Source: Bacillus sp. UNC41MFS5 (lineage in GTDB: Bacteria; Bacillota; Bacilli; Bacillales_B; DSM-18226). Taken from it: a stretch of DNA of 39,268 nucleotides. The stretch covers positions 1 through 39,268 of the forward strand of contig NZ_JMLP01000030.1 in assembly GCF_000686805.1 (NCBI RefSeq). The letters run 5' to 3'. Positions 32,554-39,268 of this stretch are shown piece after piece. Position 1 is the first letter of the stretch, and every line of letters begins with the position of its first letter. The notes under the pieces were generated by a model that saw only the letters and a list, made by a program, of their open reading frames with translations, had not been told where the DNA came from and did no database searches. The position numbers and the translations under genes are program-made.

Positions 32554-33999
32554 TTAATATTTCCTCCCGAAATTTTCCTTTATATTTACAACTAGTGATT
32601 TTGAAGATTCCATAATTTGCTCCGCATTTGAATTGAATTCTATTTTAGTGAATTCATTTAGTAACTGTAATATTTGATTCGCTGCTTGGAAATTTTCATT
32701 CGCAATTTGGGCTTGTATGCTCTCTGAGCCGTGGATTTTTACATTCTCTCTTAAAATTTCCAGCATTACTTCCATTTTATTGTGACAATTTATAAAATCT
32801 TGCATGGATTTCTCTGTTGATGCAACTTTAGAGTATTTAGAATAATAACGATTAAATCTGATTGAATAAATCAACACATAGATAACAATTACCGCAGCAA
32901 ACAAATTTAGCATAATCAATGAGAAGTTCAAGCTAAAAAATTGAGTCAGCACTCCGACTCCAATAGGAGGAATTATGAATCCGGAGTAGGCGCATAAATA
33001 AAATGCCGAAATGACTCGCGGACGTTCTTCCGGTTTCGGCAACTGGCTGGCAAACCTTAAAGCAACTTGAAACGTCCACCCACCGCCAATTGCTTGAATG
33101 AATATGCTGGCCCATACCAAAAATAAATTCGCTGTCAGACCAGAAAATACAATGCCCCATGATCCAATAGCAAGTAGTAAGATTCCAAAGCGCATCCGTG
33201 AGACTGGATGACTCGGCCAAGGAACGAACTGAGCCAAAGCCCCTCCTCCAAGAAGCAACAAGATTATAATCCCTGAAAAGGCAAGATTTGAAGTGTGAAT
33301 GACATTTCTGACGAAAGAAGGTATTAGGGATAACGCAATTCCTTGAATTGTGAAAACAGTAAAGATCGGCAGTGCAGCAAATGACCAAAAATGTGAACGA
33401 ATACTATTAGGCACTCCAAGTGATATCTTAGTCTTAGCCGGTTTCTGCATGAGGGAATCCTCATGCTTAGGAAGAGTTTCCAGAATTACTAAAGAAGTAA
33501 TTAACATTACAAGTAAAAACCAGAATGGTACTCTAAGCGGCTGCAGATGTAAATATTGCAAAATTAAACCAGCAATAGCTGGACCTAGGCCAAATCCGAT
33601 GAGTACCGTTGCTCCTGATAACTTAATAGCTGTACTTACTTTATTAGGAGAGATTTGTTTTATTAAAAATGCAGCGGCAGTACCTGTAAAAGAGCCATAT
33701 GCAATACCTTCCAATATTCTTGCAGCATAGAGCATCCAAACATCAAAACTGCCTAGAAAGAGCAATGTAGAGGCAATAGAAATCCATATACTGCTGCGAA
33801 GCACCCTCTTCAATCCCCAGGCGCTCCCTTTGGCTCCTACAACAAACAGGGTCGGCAGTAGGATAGCGGCATAAACGGCAAACAAAATCGTAATTTGCAG
33901 ACTATTCAATTGATAATGTTCACTGTACAAAGGAAATAACGGTGTAATAAATGTTGCACAGCAGGACATTATAAGATAAACCCAAAGCATTCTTTTCAT
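32554..33999 (-). CDS. MFS transporter with long cytoplasmic C-terminal extension
   Basis: This is a 481-residue major facilitator of the cytoplasmic membrane. Twelve hydrophobic helices fill residues 1-385, with the usual G-x-x-x-x-A/R-type loop after helix 2 (G-A-K-G-S-A-W-G-L-K-R). The last 95 or so residues after R-F-N-R-Y-Y-S-K are hydrophilic and helical (S-M-Q-D-F-I-N-C-H-N-K, E-I-L-R-E-N-V). They look like a cytosolic regulatory or dimerising tail not normally present in this family. ATG follows AGGAA. A TetR-type operator lies 33-50 bp upstream, so it is likely an efflux pump controlled by the TetR. The substrate is unknown. Confidence 0.88.
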   Translation of the reverse strand: MKRMLWVYLIMSCCATFITPLFPLYSEHYQLNSLQITILFAVYAAILLPTLFVVGAKGSAWGLKRVLRSSIWISIASTLLFLGSFDVWMLYAARILEGIAYGSFTGTAAAFLIKQISPNKVSTAIKLSGATVLIGFGLGPAIAGLILQYLHLQPLRVPFWFLLVMLITSLVILETLPKHEDSLMQKPAKTKISLGVPNSIRSHFWSFAALPIFTVFTIQGIALSLIPSFVRNVIHTSNLAFSGIIILLLLGGGALAQFVPWPSHPVSRMRFGILLLAIGSWGIVFSGLTANLFLVWASIFIQAIGGGWTFQVALRFASQLPKPEERPRVISAFYLCAYSGFIIPPIGVGVLTQFFSLNFSLIMLNLFAAVIVIYVLIYSIRFNRYYSKYSKVASTEKSMQDFINCHNKMEVMLEILRENVKIHGSESIQAQIANENFQAANQILQLLNEFTKIEFNSNAEQIMESSKSLVVNIKENFGRKY

Positions 34000-34031
34000 T
34001 TTAGAAATTCCTACTTTCTCAATTTTATTTT

Positions 34032-34049
34032 ACTTACTAGTTGGTAAGT
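34032..34049 (-). promoter_or_regulatory. TetR-type operator, site 6 (before MFS transporter)
   Basis: ACTTACTAGTTGGTAAGT has one change from the tetR operator and lies 33 bp before the MFS start codon. The promoter boxes are less clear than at tetR. Confidence 0.78.
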
Positions 34050-34072
34050 TATATTCCTAGAAAAACCGCCTT

Positions 34073-34359
34073 TTAATTTTTAAAAAGACGGTTTATTTGA
34101 TTCAGAACTTGAGATCATACATCCTTTACTAACATGCGTTAATCTTGCAAAGTACCTTCTATCCATGACAGAAATGTATAAGCTAATGATTTATCGGTAA
34201 CGGCAACTCCGAAATCTTCTATTTTTTCAAAATGATAGTGAATGCTTGCCTTATTTACCCCCTGCTGTTTGGAGAAATCATCAAAACTTATGGCAACATA
34301 ACTCTTTTCCGGAATAAGTTTTAGTGCCAGGCCTAAAATTTGTGTATTTCAATTTCCAC
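34073..34359 (-). pseudogene. TetR-family regulator relic, DNA-binding half retained
   Basis: After a one-base loss near the GTG start (34359), the frame reads S-Y-V-A-I-S-F-D-D-F-S-K-Q-Q-G-V-N-K-A-S-I-H-Y-H-F-E-K, parallel to the intact TetR at 27668. It stops at TAA 34139. A short out-of-frame tail, L-N-Q-I-N-R-L-F-K-N before TAA 34073, matches the end of the intact TetR (M-N-E-I-Y-R-L-L-K-G). So most of the ligand domain was deleted. The promoter and operator upstream are intact. Confidence 0.8.
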
Positions 34360-34365
34360 TACTGT

Positions 34366-34394
34366 ATTTTAACTTACTAGTAGGTAAGTGTCAA
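34366..34394 (-). promoter_or_regulatory. Promoter with TetR-type operator in the spacer (site 7)
   Basis: TTGACA (34389-34394), 17-bp spacer, TAAAAT (34366-34371), then 6 bp to the GTG of the TetR relic. The operator ACTTACTAGTAGGTAAGT (34372-34389) is identical to that of the intact tetR. Confidence 0.82.
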
Positions 34395-34755
34395 GCCAAT
34401 AAGAGCAGAATTACTCTCCTCTTCCCAGTTCATTTGAGACCGAGCTTGCCTGCTTTATTCAAATCGACGTTAGAACTTTTTTCCGCTTTAATATATAATT
34501 CACCGTCCAATTCTAAAATCTCTACTTGGCACTTTTTTATCTTCCAATTGATTTTTCACCACGAAGGACCATACAGGTACTTAAAGCATGGGCTACTAAT
34601 GAACCACCTTCATCAAAAACATCGCACTTGATTAGCCCAATTGTCTTTCCTTTTTTTATAACCTCACCTTTTGCTGTAATTTTTTCATTCCAAATCAGTT
34701 TCAAATAATTGATTTTAAGTTGAAAAGGCTACTCCCATTGCCATATCGGACATAG
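34372..34755. repeat. Direct repeat flanking MFS transporter 3, copy 1
   Basis: From the operator half-site ACTTACTA, and continuously from AGAATTACTCTCC, this matches 36180-36570 in the same orientation, including the thioesterase remnant. Copy 1 keeps the full operator but has lost 38 bp in the thioesterase. Confidence 0.8.
34537..34755 (-). pseudogene. PaaI-type thioesterase relic, copy 1 (38-bp internal deletion)
   Basis: Nearly identical to the gene at 36319-36606 over D-M-A-M-G-V-A-F-S and again from L-K-I-N-Y-L-K through V-L-R-G-E-K-S-I-G-R. A 38-bp deletion removes the intervening hot-dog strand and breaks the frame. It lies just after the end of MFS transporter 3. Confidence 0.85.
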
Positions 34756-34772
34756 AAGAGCTTTCCATATAT

Positions 34773-36047
34773 TTAAGAAGATGTTGAGCTATTACTTATA
34801 AGTTTATCTTGTTTAATTTTTTTCATCTTGAGTTTATCAGGAATTAGATATGAAATAATGCCTGCACTTATTAATATGAATGCGGCTAATCCGAATGAAA
34901 AAACATATGTGCCAAAGACCTCATAGCCCCACCCACCAAGAAATGAAGAGATTGCCCCTCCTATTTGATGACCAAAATAAGCCCATCCGTAAAGCACACC
35001 GAGCTGCCTTACACCAAAAAGGTCTCCTAAAATAGCGGAAGACATTGCTATACTCCCTGCCCATACTAATCCACCCAACGCTGCAACTAAATAAAGTTGC
35101 CACGTGTTCTGTGAAAATACCAAGCCTAAAAAACCCAAACCACGGATAAAATAAATAAAAAATAGTAGCTTACGTTTGGCAAAACGGTCAGCAATTGAGG
35201 CTAAAACAAGTGTGCTAAAGATTGCAACAAGCCCAATCAGTCCAACTCCAAATGAAGCAGTAGCAGGGGCAAAATGATGATCTATTAACATCGGAACTGC
35301 ATGGGTACCTAGTAAGTTCATACTGAACCCACAAGCAAATAATCCTGCTACAATTTGCCAATACGCTTTTGAGCGAATAGCATCTCGCAAAGTGAGCTTT
35401 TGTGTTAATGCATGAGTAGAGGTCATGGTGCTTGAAGAATCCTCTTTTAAATCAGCACCTTCTGGAACATCTTCTTTAAAAATCAAAATGGCAGCAGGAA
35501 CAATTAAAATGACAAAAATGAACGCAAAAATGAACAAGGTACTTCGCCAACCACTGGACTCAATCATAAAAGTAGCCCACGGATTAAAAATAGCAATCCC
35601 AGCCATTGACCCTGTTGAGAGAGAATACAATGCCTTCCCCCTTTGACGAACAAACCAACGACTAATAATCGGAGTTAGTGCAACAGGGCTAGTAAATGCA
35701 AGACCGAACGACAGAAACACGCCATACATCAAGAAAAAAATCCAGACATTGTTTGTTAACACCGTTCCCAAAACCGATAACTCAATGATCACAATCCCCA
35801 GCAGAAGAACAAATTTTGTACTATATTTTCCACATAAATAACCCGCGATAGGCATTCCAACACCATACATAATCATACTCACAGAAATGATCATTGATAT
35901 AAATGTTCGTGTTACATTTAAATCTTCCATCATCGGTAATACAAATGGTCCTATCCCCAAGCGAAGCCCTACTGTTAACATGGTAATGATCATACTTACA
36001 ATAACAATATACCAGCCAAAGTAAATTCCTTGTCGTTTTTGAACCAA
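34773..36047 (-). CDS. MFS transporter 3 (oxalate/formate-antiporter-like)
   Basis: This is a 424-residue twelve-helix major facilitator of the cytoplasmic membrane. F-G-W-Y-I-V near the start, R-L-G-I-G-P-F-V-L-P-M in helix 1, and R-W-F-V-R-Q-R-G-K-A-L after helix 4 are typical of the monocarboxylate/OFA-like branch that imports or exchanges organic acids. A hydrophilic loop of about 35 residues divides the halves, and the C-terminus is basic. The best start is TTG 36047 behind AGAAGG. It stands between two direct repeats that each contain a thioesterase remnant, as if placed there by a duplication. The substrate is unknown. Confidence 0.87.
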   Translation of the reverse strand: MVQKRQGIYFGWYIVIVSMIITMLTVGLRLGIGPFVLPMMEDLNVTRTFISMIISVSMIMYGVGMPIAGYLCGKYSTKFVLLLGIVIIELSVLGTVLTNNVWIFFLMYGVFLSFGLAFTSPVALTPIISRWFVRQRGKALYSLSTGSMAGIAIFNPWATFMIESSGWRSTLFIFAFIFVILIVPAAILIFKEDVPEGADLKEDSSSTMTSTHALTQKLTLRDAIRSKAYWQIVAGLFACGFSMNLLGTHAVPMLIDHHFAPATASFGVGLIGLVAIFSTLVLASIADRFAKRKLLFFIYFIRGLGFLGLVFSQNTWQLYLVAALGGLVWAGSIAMSSAILGDLFGVRQLGVLYGWAYFGHQIGGAISSFLGGWGYEVFGTYVFSFGLAAFILISAGIISYLIPDKLKMKKIKQDKLISNSSTSS

Positions 36048-36179
36048 TGAGTGTACCTTCTTTCTATGGCACTATTATTTTTTAATTTCATGGTAAAAAC
36101 GTAATCAGCACTATACTTAGATGTTATATAAGTCAAATAATTCTGAATTACAGAAATAATAGTGTGGGATAATCACATC

Positions 36180-36570
36180 ACTTACTAAGAATTACTCTCC
36201 CTTCCCCAGTTCATGGAGCCCGACCTTACCTGCTTTATTCAAATTGACGATTGAACTTTTTTCTGCTTTTATAATAAATAATTCACTGTCTAATTCTAAA
36301 ATCTCTACTTGACACTTTTTATCTTCCTACTGATTTTTCACCACGAAGGACCATACAGGTACTTAAAGCATGGGCAACTAATGAACCACCTTCATCAAAA
36401 ACATCGCACTTGATAAGCCCCATCGTCTTTCCCTTCTTTATAACCTCACCTTTTGCTGTAATTTTTTCATTCCAAATCGGTTTCAAATAATTGATTTTAA
36501 GTTCAACAGTCGTAAAGGACTCATTCAATTCTAACAAACTTGAAAAGGCCACGCCCATTGCCATATCGGC
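36180..36570. repeat. Direct repeat flanking MFS transporter 3, copy 2
   Basis: Matches 34372-34755. The operator has been cut to its left half ACTTACTA (36180-36187), joined directly to AGAATTACTCTCC, with 27 bp lost relative to copy 1. Just outside, an 11-bp inverted repeat (CACTATTATTT at 36070, AAATAATAGTG at 36154) lies in the gap before MFS transporter 3. Confidence 0.8.
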
Positions 36571-36606
36571 TAAATCACATAGTATTCCTCCATGAATTGT
36601 TCCCAT
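36319..36606 (-). pseudogene. PaaI-type hot-dog thioesterase, 5'-truncated (copy 2)
   Basis: A 95-codon frame reads N-P-M-G-T-I-H-G-G-I-L-C-D-L-A-D-M-A-M-G, the catalytic helix of PaaI/YbgC-type acyl-CoA thioesterases, and continues to the natural C-terminus V-L-R-G-E-K-S-V-G-R. The codons before the first ATG still read E-K-H-A-N-P, but a TAG nine codons upstream of the ATG (36631-36633) ends the homology. The usual 40-50 N-terminal residues, including the first helix and strand, are therefore missing. A short product could be made from ATG 36606 but no ribosome site supports it. I call it a truncated gene, most likely inactive. Confidence 0.7.
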
Positions 36607-36718
36607 AGGATTTGCATGTTTCTCTGTATCCTAAACTTAGTTAAAATCGTCAATATGATTAGAATATTCTAATAAAAAAAGAGGATTTAAATTACATAAT
36701 AGTTATACTTACATTAAA

Positions 36719-36734
36719 AAGACCGTTCGGTTTT
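36719..36734 (+). promoter_or_regulatory. Palindromic operator before TetR gene 2
   Basis: ACCGTTCGGT within AAGACCGTTCGGTTTT is a palindrome typical of AcrR/LmrA-type sites, 29 bp before the TetR start codon. It is unrelated to the ACTTACTAGT family, so this regulator has a separate target set. Confidence 0.65.
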
Positions 36735-36762
36735 AAAATTCTAATAAAAATGAGGGTTAAAA

Positions 36763-37365
36763 ATGAGTAAAGGAGAACGAACAAAACAGATGATTATTGA
36801 AAAGGCCTCTGGACTTCTAAATACCCAAGGATACTTGGCAACTTCCATTACAGATATTATGAAAAAGACTGGTATGGAAAAAGGAGGGATTTATAATCAC
36901 TTTAAAAGCAAACAAGAACTTTCTTTGGATGCATTTTCATTTTCTATTAAAACGATGTCCACAACCTTTCAAGAAGCAATTAGGAGCAAAAATACTTCCA
37001 TCGAAAAATTGAATGCTCTTCTCGAAGTCTTTTTGTTATTAGCAGAAGACAAGCCAGTTCCTGGCGGCTGCCCAATTCTTAATGCGGCAATCGAGTCCGA
37101 TGATGCACACCCCGCCTTACGTGATGCAACTAGAAACGCAATGAATGACCTATACTCTATGATCCTTCGAATCATTCGAACTGGGATAAGAAACAATGAA
37201 ATAATCTCTACAATAGATTCGGAAACATCCACAACAATTATTATTTCTACCGTTGAAGGATCTCTTATGATGACGAAGCTTTATAATGACACCATTTATA
37301 TAAATCGATCAATTGGATTTTTAAAAGACTACCTTTCAAAATTTGAAACTAGGGAAAGTAATTAA
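36763..37365 (+). CDS. TetR/AcrR-family repressor 2
   Basis: This is a 200-residue repressor. The HTH has Y-L-A-T-S-I-T-D-I-M-K-K-T-G-M-E-K-G-G-I-Y-N-H-F-K-S-K, a near-ideal TetR recognition helix, followed by an all-helical ligand domain with G-G-C-P-I-L-N-A-A-I-E, the YfiR/LmrA-like C-terminal signature. ATG follows GAGGGT. It is divergent from the thioesterase/MFS 3 group and has a palindrome just upstream, so it likely represses itself and possibly the divergent unit. It differs clearly from the TetR at 27668 and belongs to another subgroup. Confidence 0.92.
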   Translation: MSKGERTKQMIIEKASGLLNTQGYLATSITDIMKKTGMEKGGIYNHFKSKQELSLDAFSFSIKTMSTTFQEAIRSKNTSIEKLNALLEVFLLLAEDKPVPGGCPILNAAIESDDAHPALRDATRNAMNDLYSMILRIIRTGIRNNEIISTIDSETSTTIIISTVEGSLMMTKLYNDTIYINRSIGFLKDYLSKFETRESN

Positions 37366-37457
37366 TCCCAAATATTTATGAGCTCAATAAAAAAAGCTCC
37401 GTTAGTTCTTGACACATATGCCTGAGTTTATTTGCCCCCTAAGACAAGATTGATAGT

Positions 37458-37514
37458 AAATAAATGAAGGAAAACACATTTAGTAGTTTGAGATGTGTTT
37501 TCCTTCATTTATTT
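37458..37514. terminator. 22-bp perfect inverted repeat after TetR gene 2
   Basis: Perfect 22-bp arms (37458-37479 and 37493-37514), beginning AAATAAATGAAGG, enclose a 13-base loop. It lies between the convergent TetR 2 and SDR 2 genes and could end transcription from either side. It is much longer than a usual terminator stem, so a miniature element is also possible. The rest of the 400-bp gap has no gene. Confidence 0.7.
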
Positions 37515-37766
37515 TGGGATATCTCGAGAGTAGTTCAACGATTATTTATTTCGATGATCATTAAATATAAACGTGTCTTGACCACTCCAACATTACTATA
37601 AGTGTCTCAATCACAGACCTCTTTTTTATTCTTACTGTTCCTTTCAAGCACCTTATTTCCCATTTATAATTTGAAATTTATCGCATGTCATTATCACTTC
37701 TCTAAATGTAATATAAAAATTCACAGTTCACTTTTAAAAAGAGTACCAATCAGTCTGCAATATTGC

Positions 37767-38465
37767 TCATTCGAACTGTGGGTATAGAGCCGAGACTCCT
37801 CCAGCCAGACCTTTCTGAACCCTTCGACTCAAATCATCGGCAAGAATCTCATAGCTGTCAGCCTGGATTCCATCGATAGCAATCTTAGCTACATCAGCAG
37901 CATTCAACTTAGGAGCTGTCAAGTGGGCAGTCATGTCTGTGTCCATGTACCCGACATGAAGTCCTGCTACGCGTACCTTCTGGTCAGCCAGATCTAAACG
38001 AATTGCGTTGGTGAGAGCCCACTCGGCTGACTTGGCAGCAGAATATGCTCCTGAATTTACACTACTGAACCAGGACAACACTGAAAGAATGTTTAGAATA
38101 GTACCGCCCCCGTTCGAGGCGATTTTCGGTACGAAGGCGCGAACCATAGAAAGAGTTCCGAAAAAGTGCGTATTAAATTCGGTGTGGATGTCCTCCAAAC
38201 TACCATTGATAAGGGAGGCGCCTGTCGACACCCCAGCATTGTTTATCAGCAAAGTCACGTCACCCGCTACCTCTGCTGCCGCTGCCACAGAGGTAGGATC
38301 GGTGATATCGATTTGCAATGGTTTTGCTCCCGGTAGTTGGATACTATCAGGGTTACGCGCCCCAGCATAAACAGTAGCTCCTCGAGAAATCAATTCAAGA
38401 GCGAGTTGTCGACCAAGTCCTCGGTTTGCGCCCGTAACGAGCGCGGTTTGTTGTGAAATATCCAT
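37767..38465 (-). CDS. Short-chain dehydrogenase/reductase 2
   Basis: This is a 232-residue classical SDR. The cofactor motif T-G-A-N-R-G-L-G (residues 11-18) is followed by A-G-A-R for the NADP phosphate, D-I-T-D, N-N-A-G-V-S, and the catalytic Ser128, Tyr141 and Lys145 (Y-S-A-A-K). It is at the short end of the family length. ATG has AAAGGAG ten bases upstream. Codon use is slightly richer in G/C than its neighbours. It lies about 107 bp downstream of the joined MFS gene on the same strand. On a circular reading it would be the last gene of arsR-OYE-MFS-SDR, a plausible reductive-detoxification operon. The substrate is unknown. Confidence 0.9.
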   Translation of the reverse strand: MDISQQTALVTGANRGLGRQLALELISRGATVYAGARNPDSIQLPGAKPLQIDITDPTSVAAAAEVAGDVTLLINNAGVSTGASLINGSLEDIHTEFNTHFFGTLSMVRAFVPKIASNGGGTILNILSVLSWFSSVNSGAYSAAKSAEWALTNAIRLDLADQKVRVAGLHVGYMDTDMTAHLTAPKLNAADVAKIAIDGIQADSYEILADDLSRRVQKGLAGGVSALYPQFE

Positions 38466-38572
38466 AATAAGAATTCTCCTTTCAGATTTAGGATCCTACT
38501 TTAAACATTAAGACAAACAATTTCTGTTCTGTGGAAAAGTTGATGTTTAAACAAAAAAGCAAAGATAACGAT

Positions 38573-39268
38573 TTAAGACTCCATATTTTGCCAAGATTGC
38601 TTTTGTACCGCAAAATCTTGGTTGACAACCTTTTTATTATTTAAGAAACGTGATAATCCAAATGTTGTAATACTTGCAAACACAATACTTAACGCACTGA
38701 ACCATGTAATGGAAGACAATGATATTTGCCCCACAATTATTCCACCAAAACCTGCACCAGCCGCAAAGCCTAATTGCATCATTGATTGGTTCAGACCTAG
38801 CAACACATCTGAGGATTCAGGTGATAGCGTTGCTAAATTATATTGCTGAGTTGCACCTGATGACCAGCCAGCAAATGACCAGACTGTCAATAAAACAAAT
38901 ACAGCAATAATTGAATGTGATAGGAATGAAAGCACGACTAAAGATGTTACGTTTACAAGTAACCCTCTTTTTAATGTAAAAATTACGCCTCTCTTATCTG
39001 CACTTAATCCACCTAATTTAGATCCAAATAAGCTTGCAACTCCAAGAACAAGTAAAGTAATGCTTATAAGAGAATCACTCATTCCTACATTTTTTACAAG
39101 GAATGGAGATAAATAAGTAAAAAGAATTCCGTACCCTGTCATTAAAAAGAAGGTGATTGATAATGCTAAAGCAATTTTTGGTTTTTTGAACATAGCCATT
39201 TGTCTCGTTAAAGGGATTGAAGCATCACCATTCATTTTTGGTATGGTATTTAAAACAATAAAAATGAC
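38573..39268 (-). CDS. MFS transporter, C-terminal part (continues from window start)
   Basis: This is the C-terminal portion of the same MFS efflux protein, ending N-M-E-S before TAA at 38573. The methionine at 39235 corresponds to internal residue 183 of the joined 402-residue protein, so it is not a true start. It contains about six hydrophobic segments, including the central loop before M-F-K-K-P-K and the second-half helices. Downstream by about 107 bp on the same strand is an SDR gene, which may be the last gene of the arsR-OYE-MFS unit. Read as a linear contig the gene would look split; read as a circle it is intact. Confidence 0.88.
   Translation of the reverse strand, partial: VIFIVLNTIPKMNGDASIPLTRQMAMFKKPKIALALSITFFLMTGYGILFTYLSPFLVKNVGMSDSLISITLLVLGVASLFGSKLGGLSADKRGVIFTLKRGLLVNVTSLVVLSFLSHSIIAVFVLLTVWSFAGWSSGATQQYNLATLSPESSDVLLGLNQSMMQLGFAAGAGFGGIIVGQISLSSITWFSALSIVFASITTFGLSRFLNNKKVVNQDFAVQKQSWQNMES
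39024..39268. repeat. Right copy of exact 245-bp terminal repeat
   Basis: Identical to bases 1-245. Removing one copy gives a unit of 39,023 bp and joins the two parts of the MFS gene in the same reading frame. Confidence 0.97.

Noticed and set aside
1..39268. CRISPR array, tRNA or rRNA genes, riboswitches, phage genes
   Set aside because: I looked for regularly spaced repeats, clover-leaf patterns and conserved rRNA blocks on both strands and saw none. No riboswitch consensus was recognisable by eye.

Overview
This window looks like a segment of a low-GC Firmicute of the Bacillaceae. The pointers are strong GGAGG-type ribosome sites, TTG starts, a GerA-type spore germination receptor operon, an Hpr/ScoC paralogue, a Vpr-like secreted subtilase, a DUF4309 domain, and A/T-rich intergenic DNA with TTGACA/TATAAT promoters. 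Bases 1-245 and 39024-39268 are identical. Joining the ends restores one intact 402-residue MFS transporter gene, so the window reads most simply as a circular or tandemly repeated unit of 39,023 bp. I recognise no replication initiator, partition or mobilisation gene, so whether it is a plasmid, a tandem chromosomal amplification or an assembly overlap is open.

Layout. Across the joined ends (2.4 kb down to 37.8 kb through the junction) runs a minus-strand unit: ArsR-family repressor, old yellow enzyme (OYE), MFS exporter, SDR. It has an A/T-rich inverted-repeat operator before each of the first three genes. From 2.6 to 8.3 kb, also minus, are a DUF3870 protein, a NagZ-like lipoprotein, a PucR-type regulator with XylR-N/V4R sensor domains, an Hpr/ScoC paralogue and a frameshifted flavin reductase. 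From 8.7 to 12.4 kb, plus strand, is a germination receptor operon in the order B-A-C. From 12.7 to 17 kb are a flavodoxin-fold quinone reductase, a Dabb-domain protein, a second arsR-OYE module about 93% identical in protein to the first, and a CurA/YfmJ-type reductase. From 17.7 to 18.8 kb lies a decayed IS110-family element. From 19.4 to 25.9 kb are a giant subtilase with a C-terminal Asp-box propeller region, a LysR regulator and a VanY-type carboxypeptidase. From 26 to 37.4 kb are fabF, TetR regulators and TetR fragments, a conserved protein of foreign base composition, a UspA protein, a metallo-beta-lactamase-fold hydrolase, an SDR, two MFS transporters, two thioesterase remnants and a second TetR.

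How the genes may work together. Much of the content is reductive or efflux defence against reactive organic compounds: OYE twice, quinone reductase, enone reductase, SDR twice, MFS three times, UspA. The ArsR modules probably sense such a compound. A second circuit is visible only in non-coding DNA: seven copies of a palindrome related to ACTTACTAGTAGGTAAGT lie before tetR itself, two TetR remnants (one leading into fabF), an MFS gene, the MBL hydrolase, hpr, and the PucR-type regulator. In three of these the palindrome fills the 17-bp promoter spacer and the start codon lies 6 bp after the -10 box, suggesting leaderless transcripts and copying of one promoter cassette.

The window is also rich in gene debris: TetR halves, an aldo-keto reductase tail, a hydrolase tail, thioesterase fragments, a YciI-like head and an MFS tail. 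This marks a region rearranged many times by deletion and duplication.
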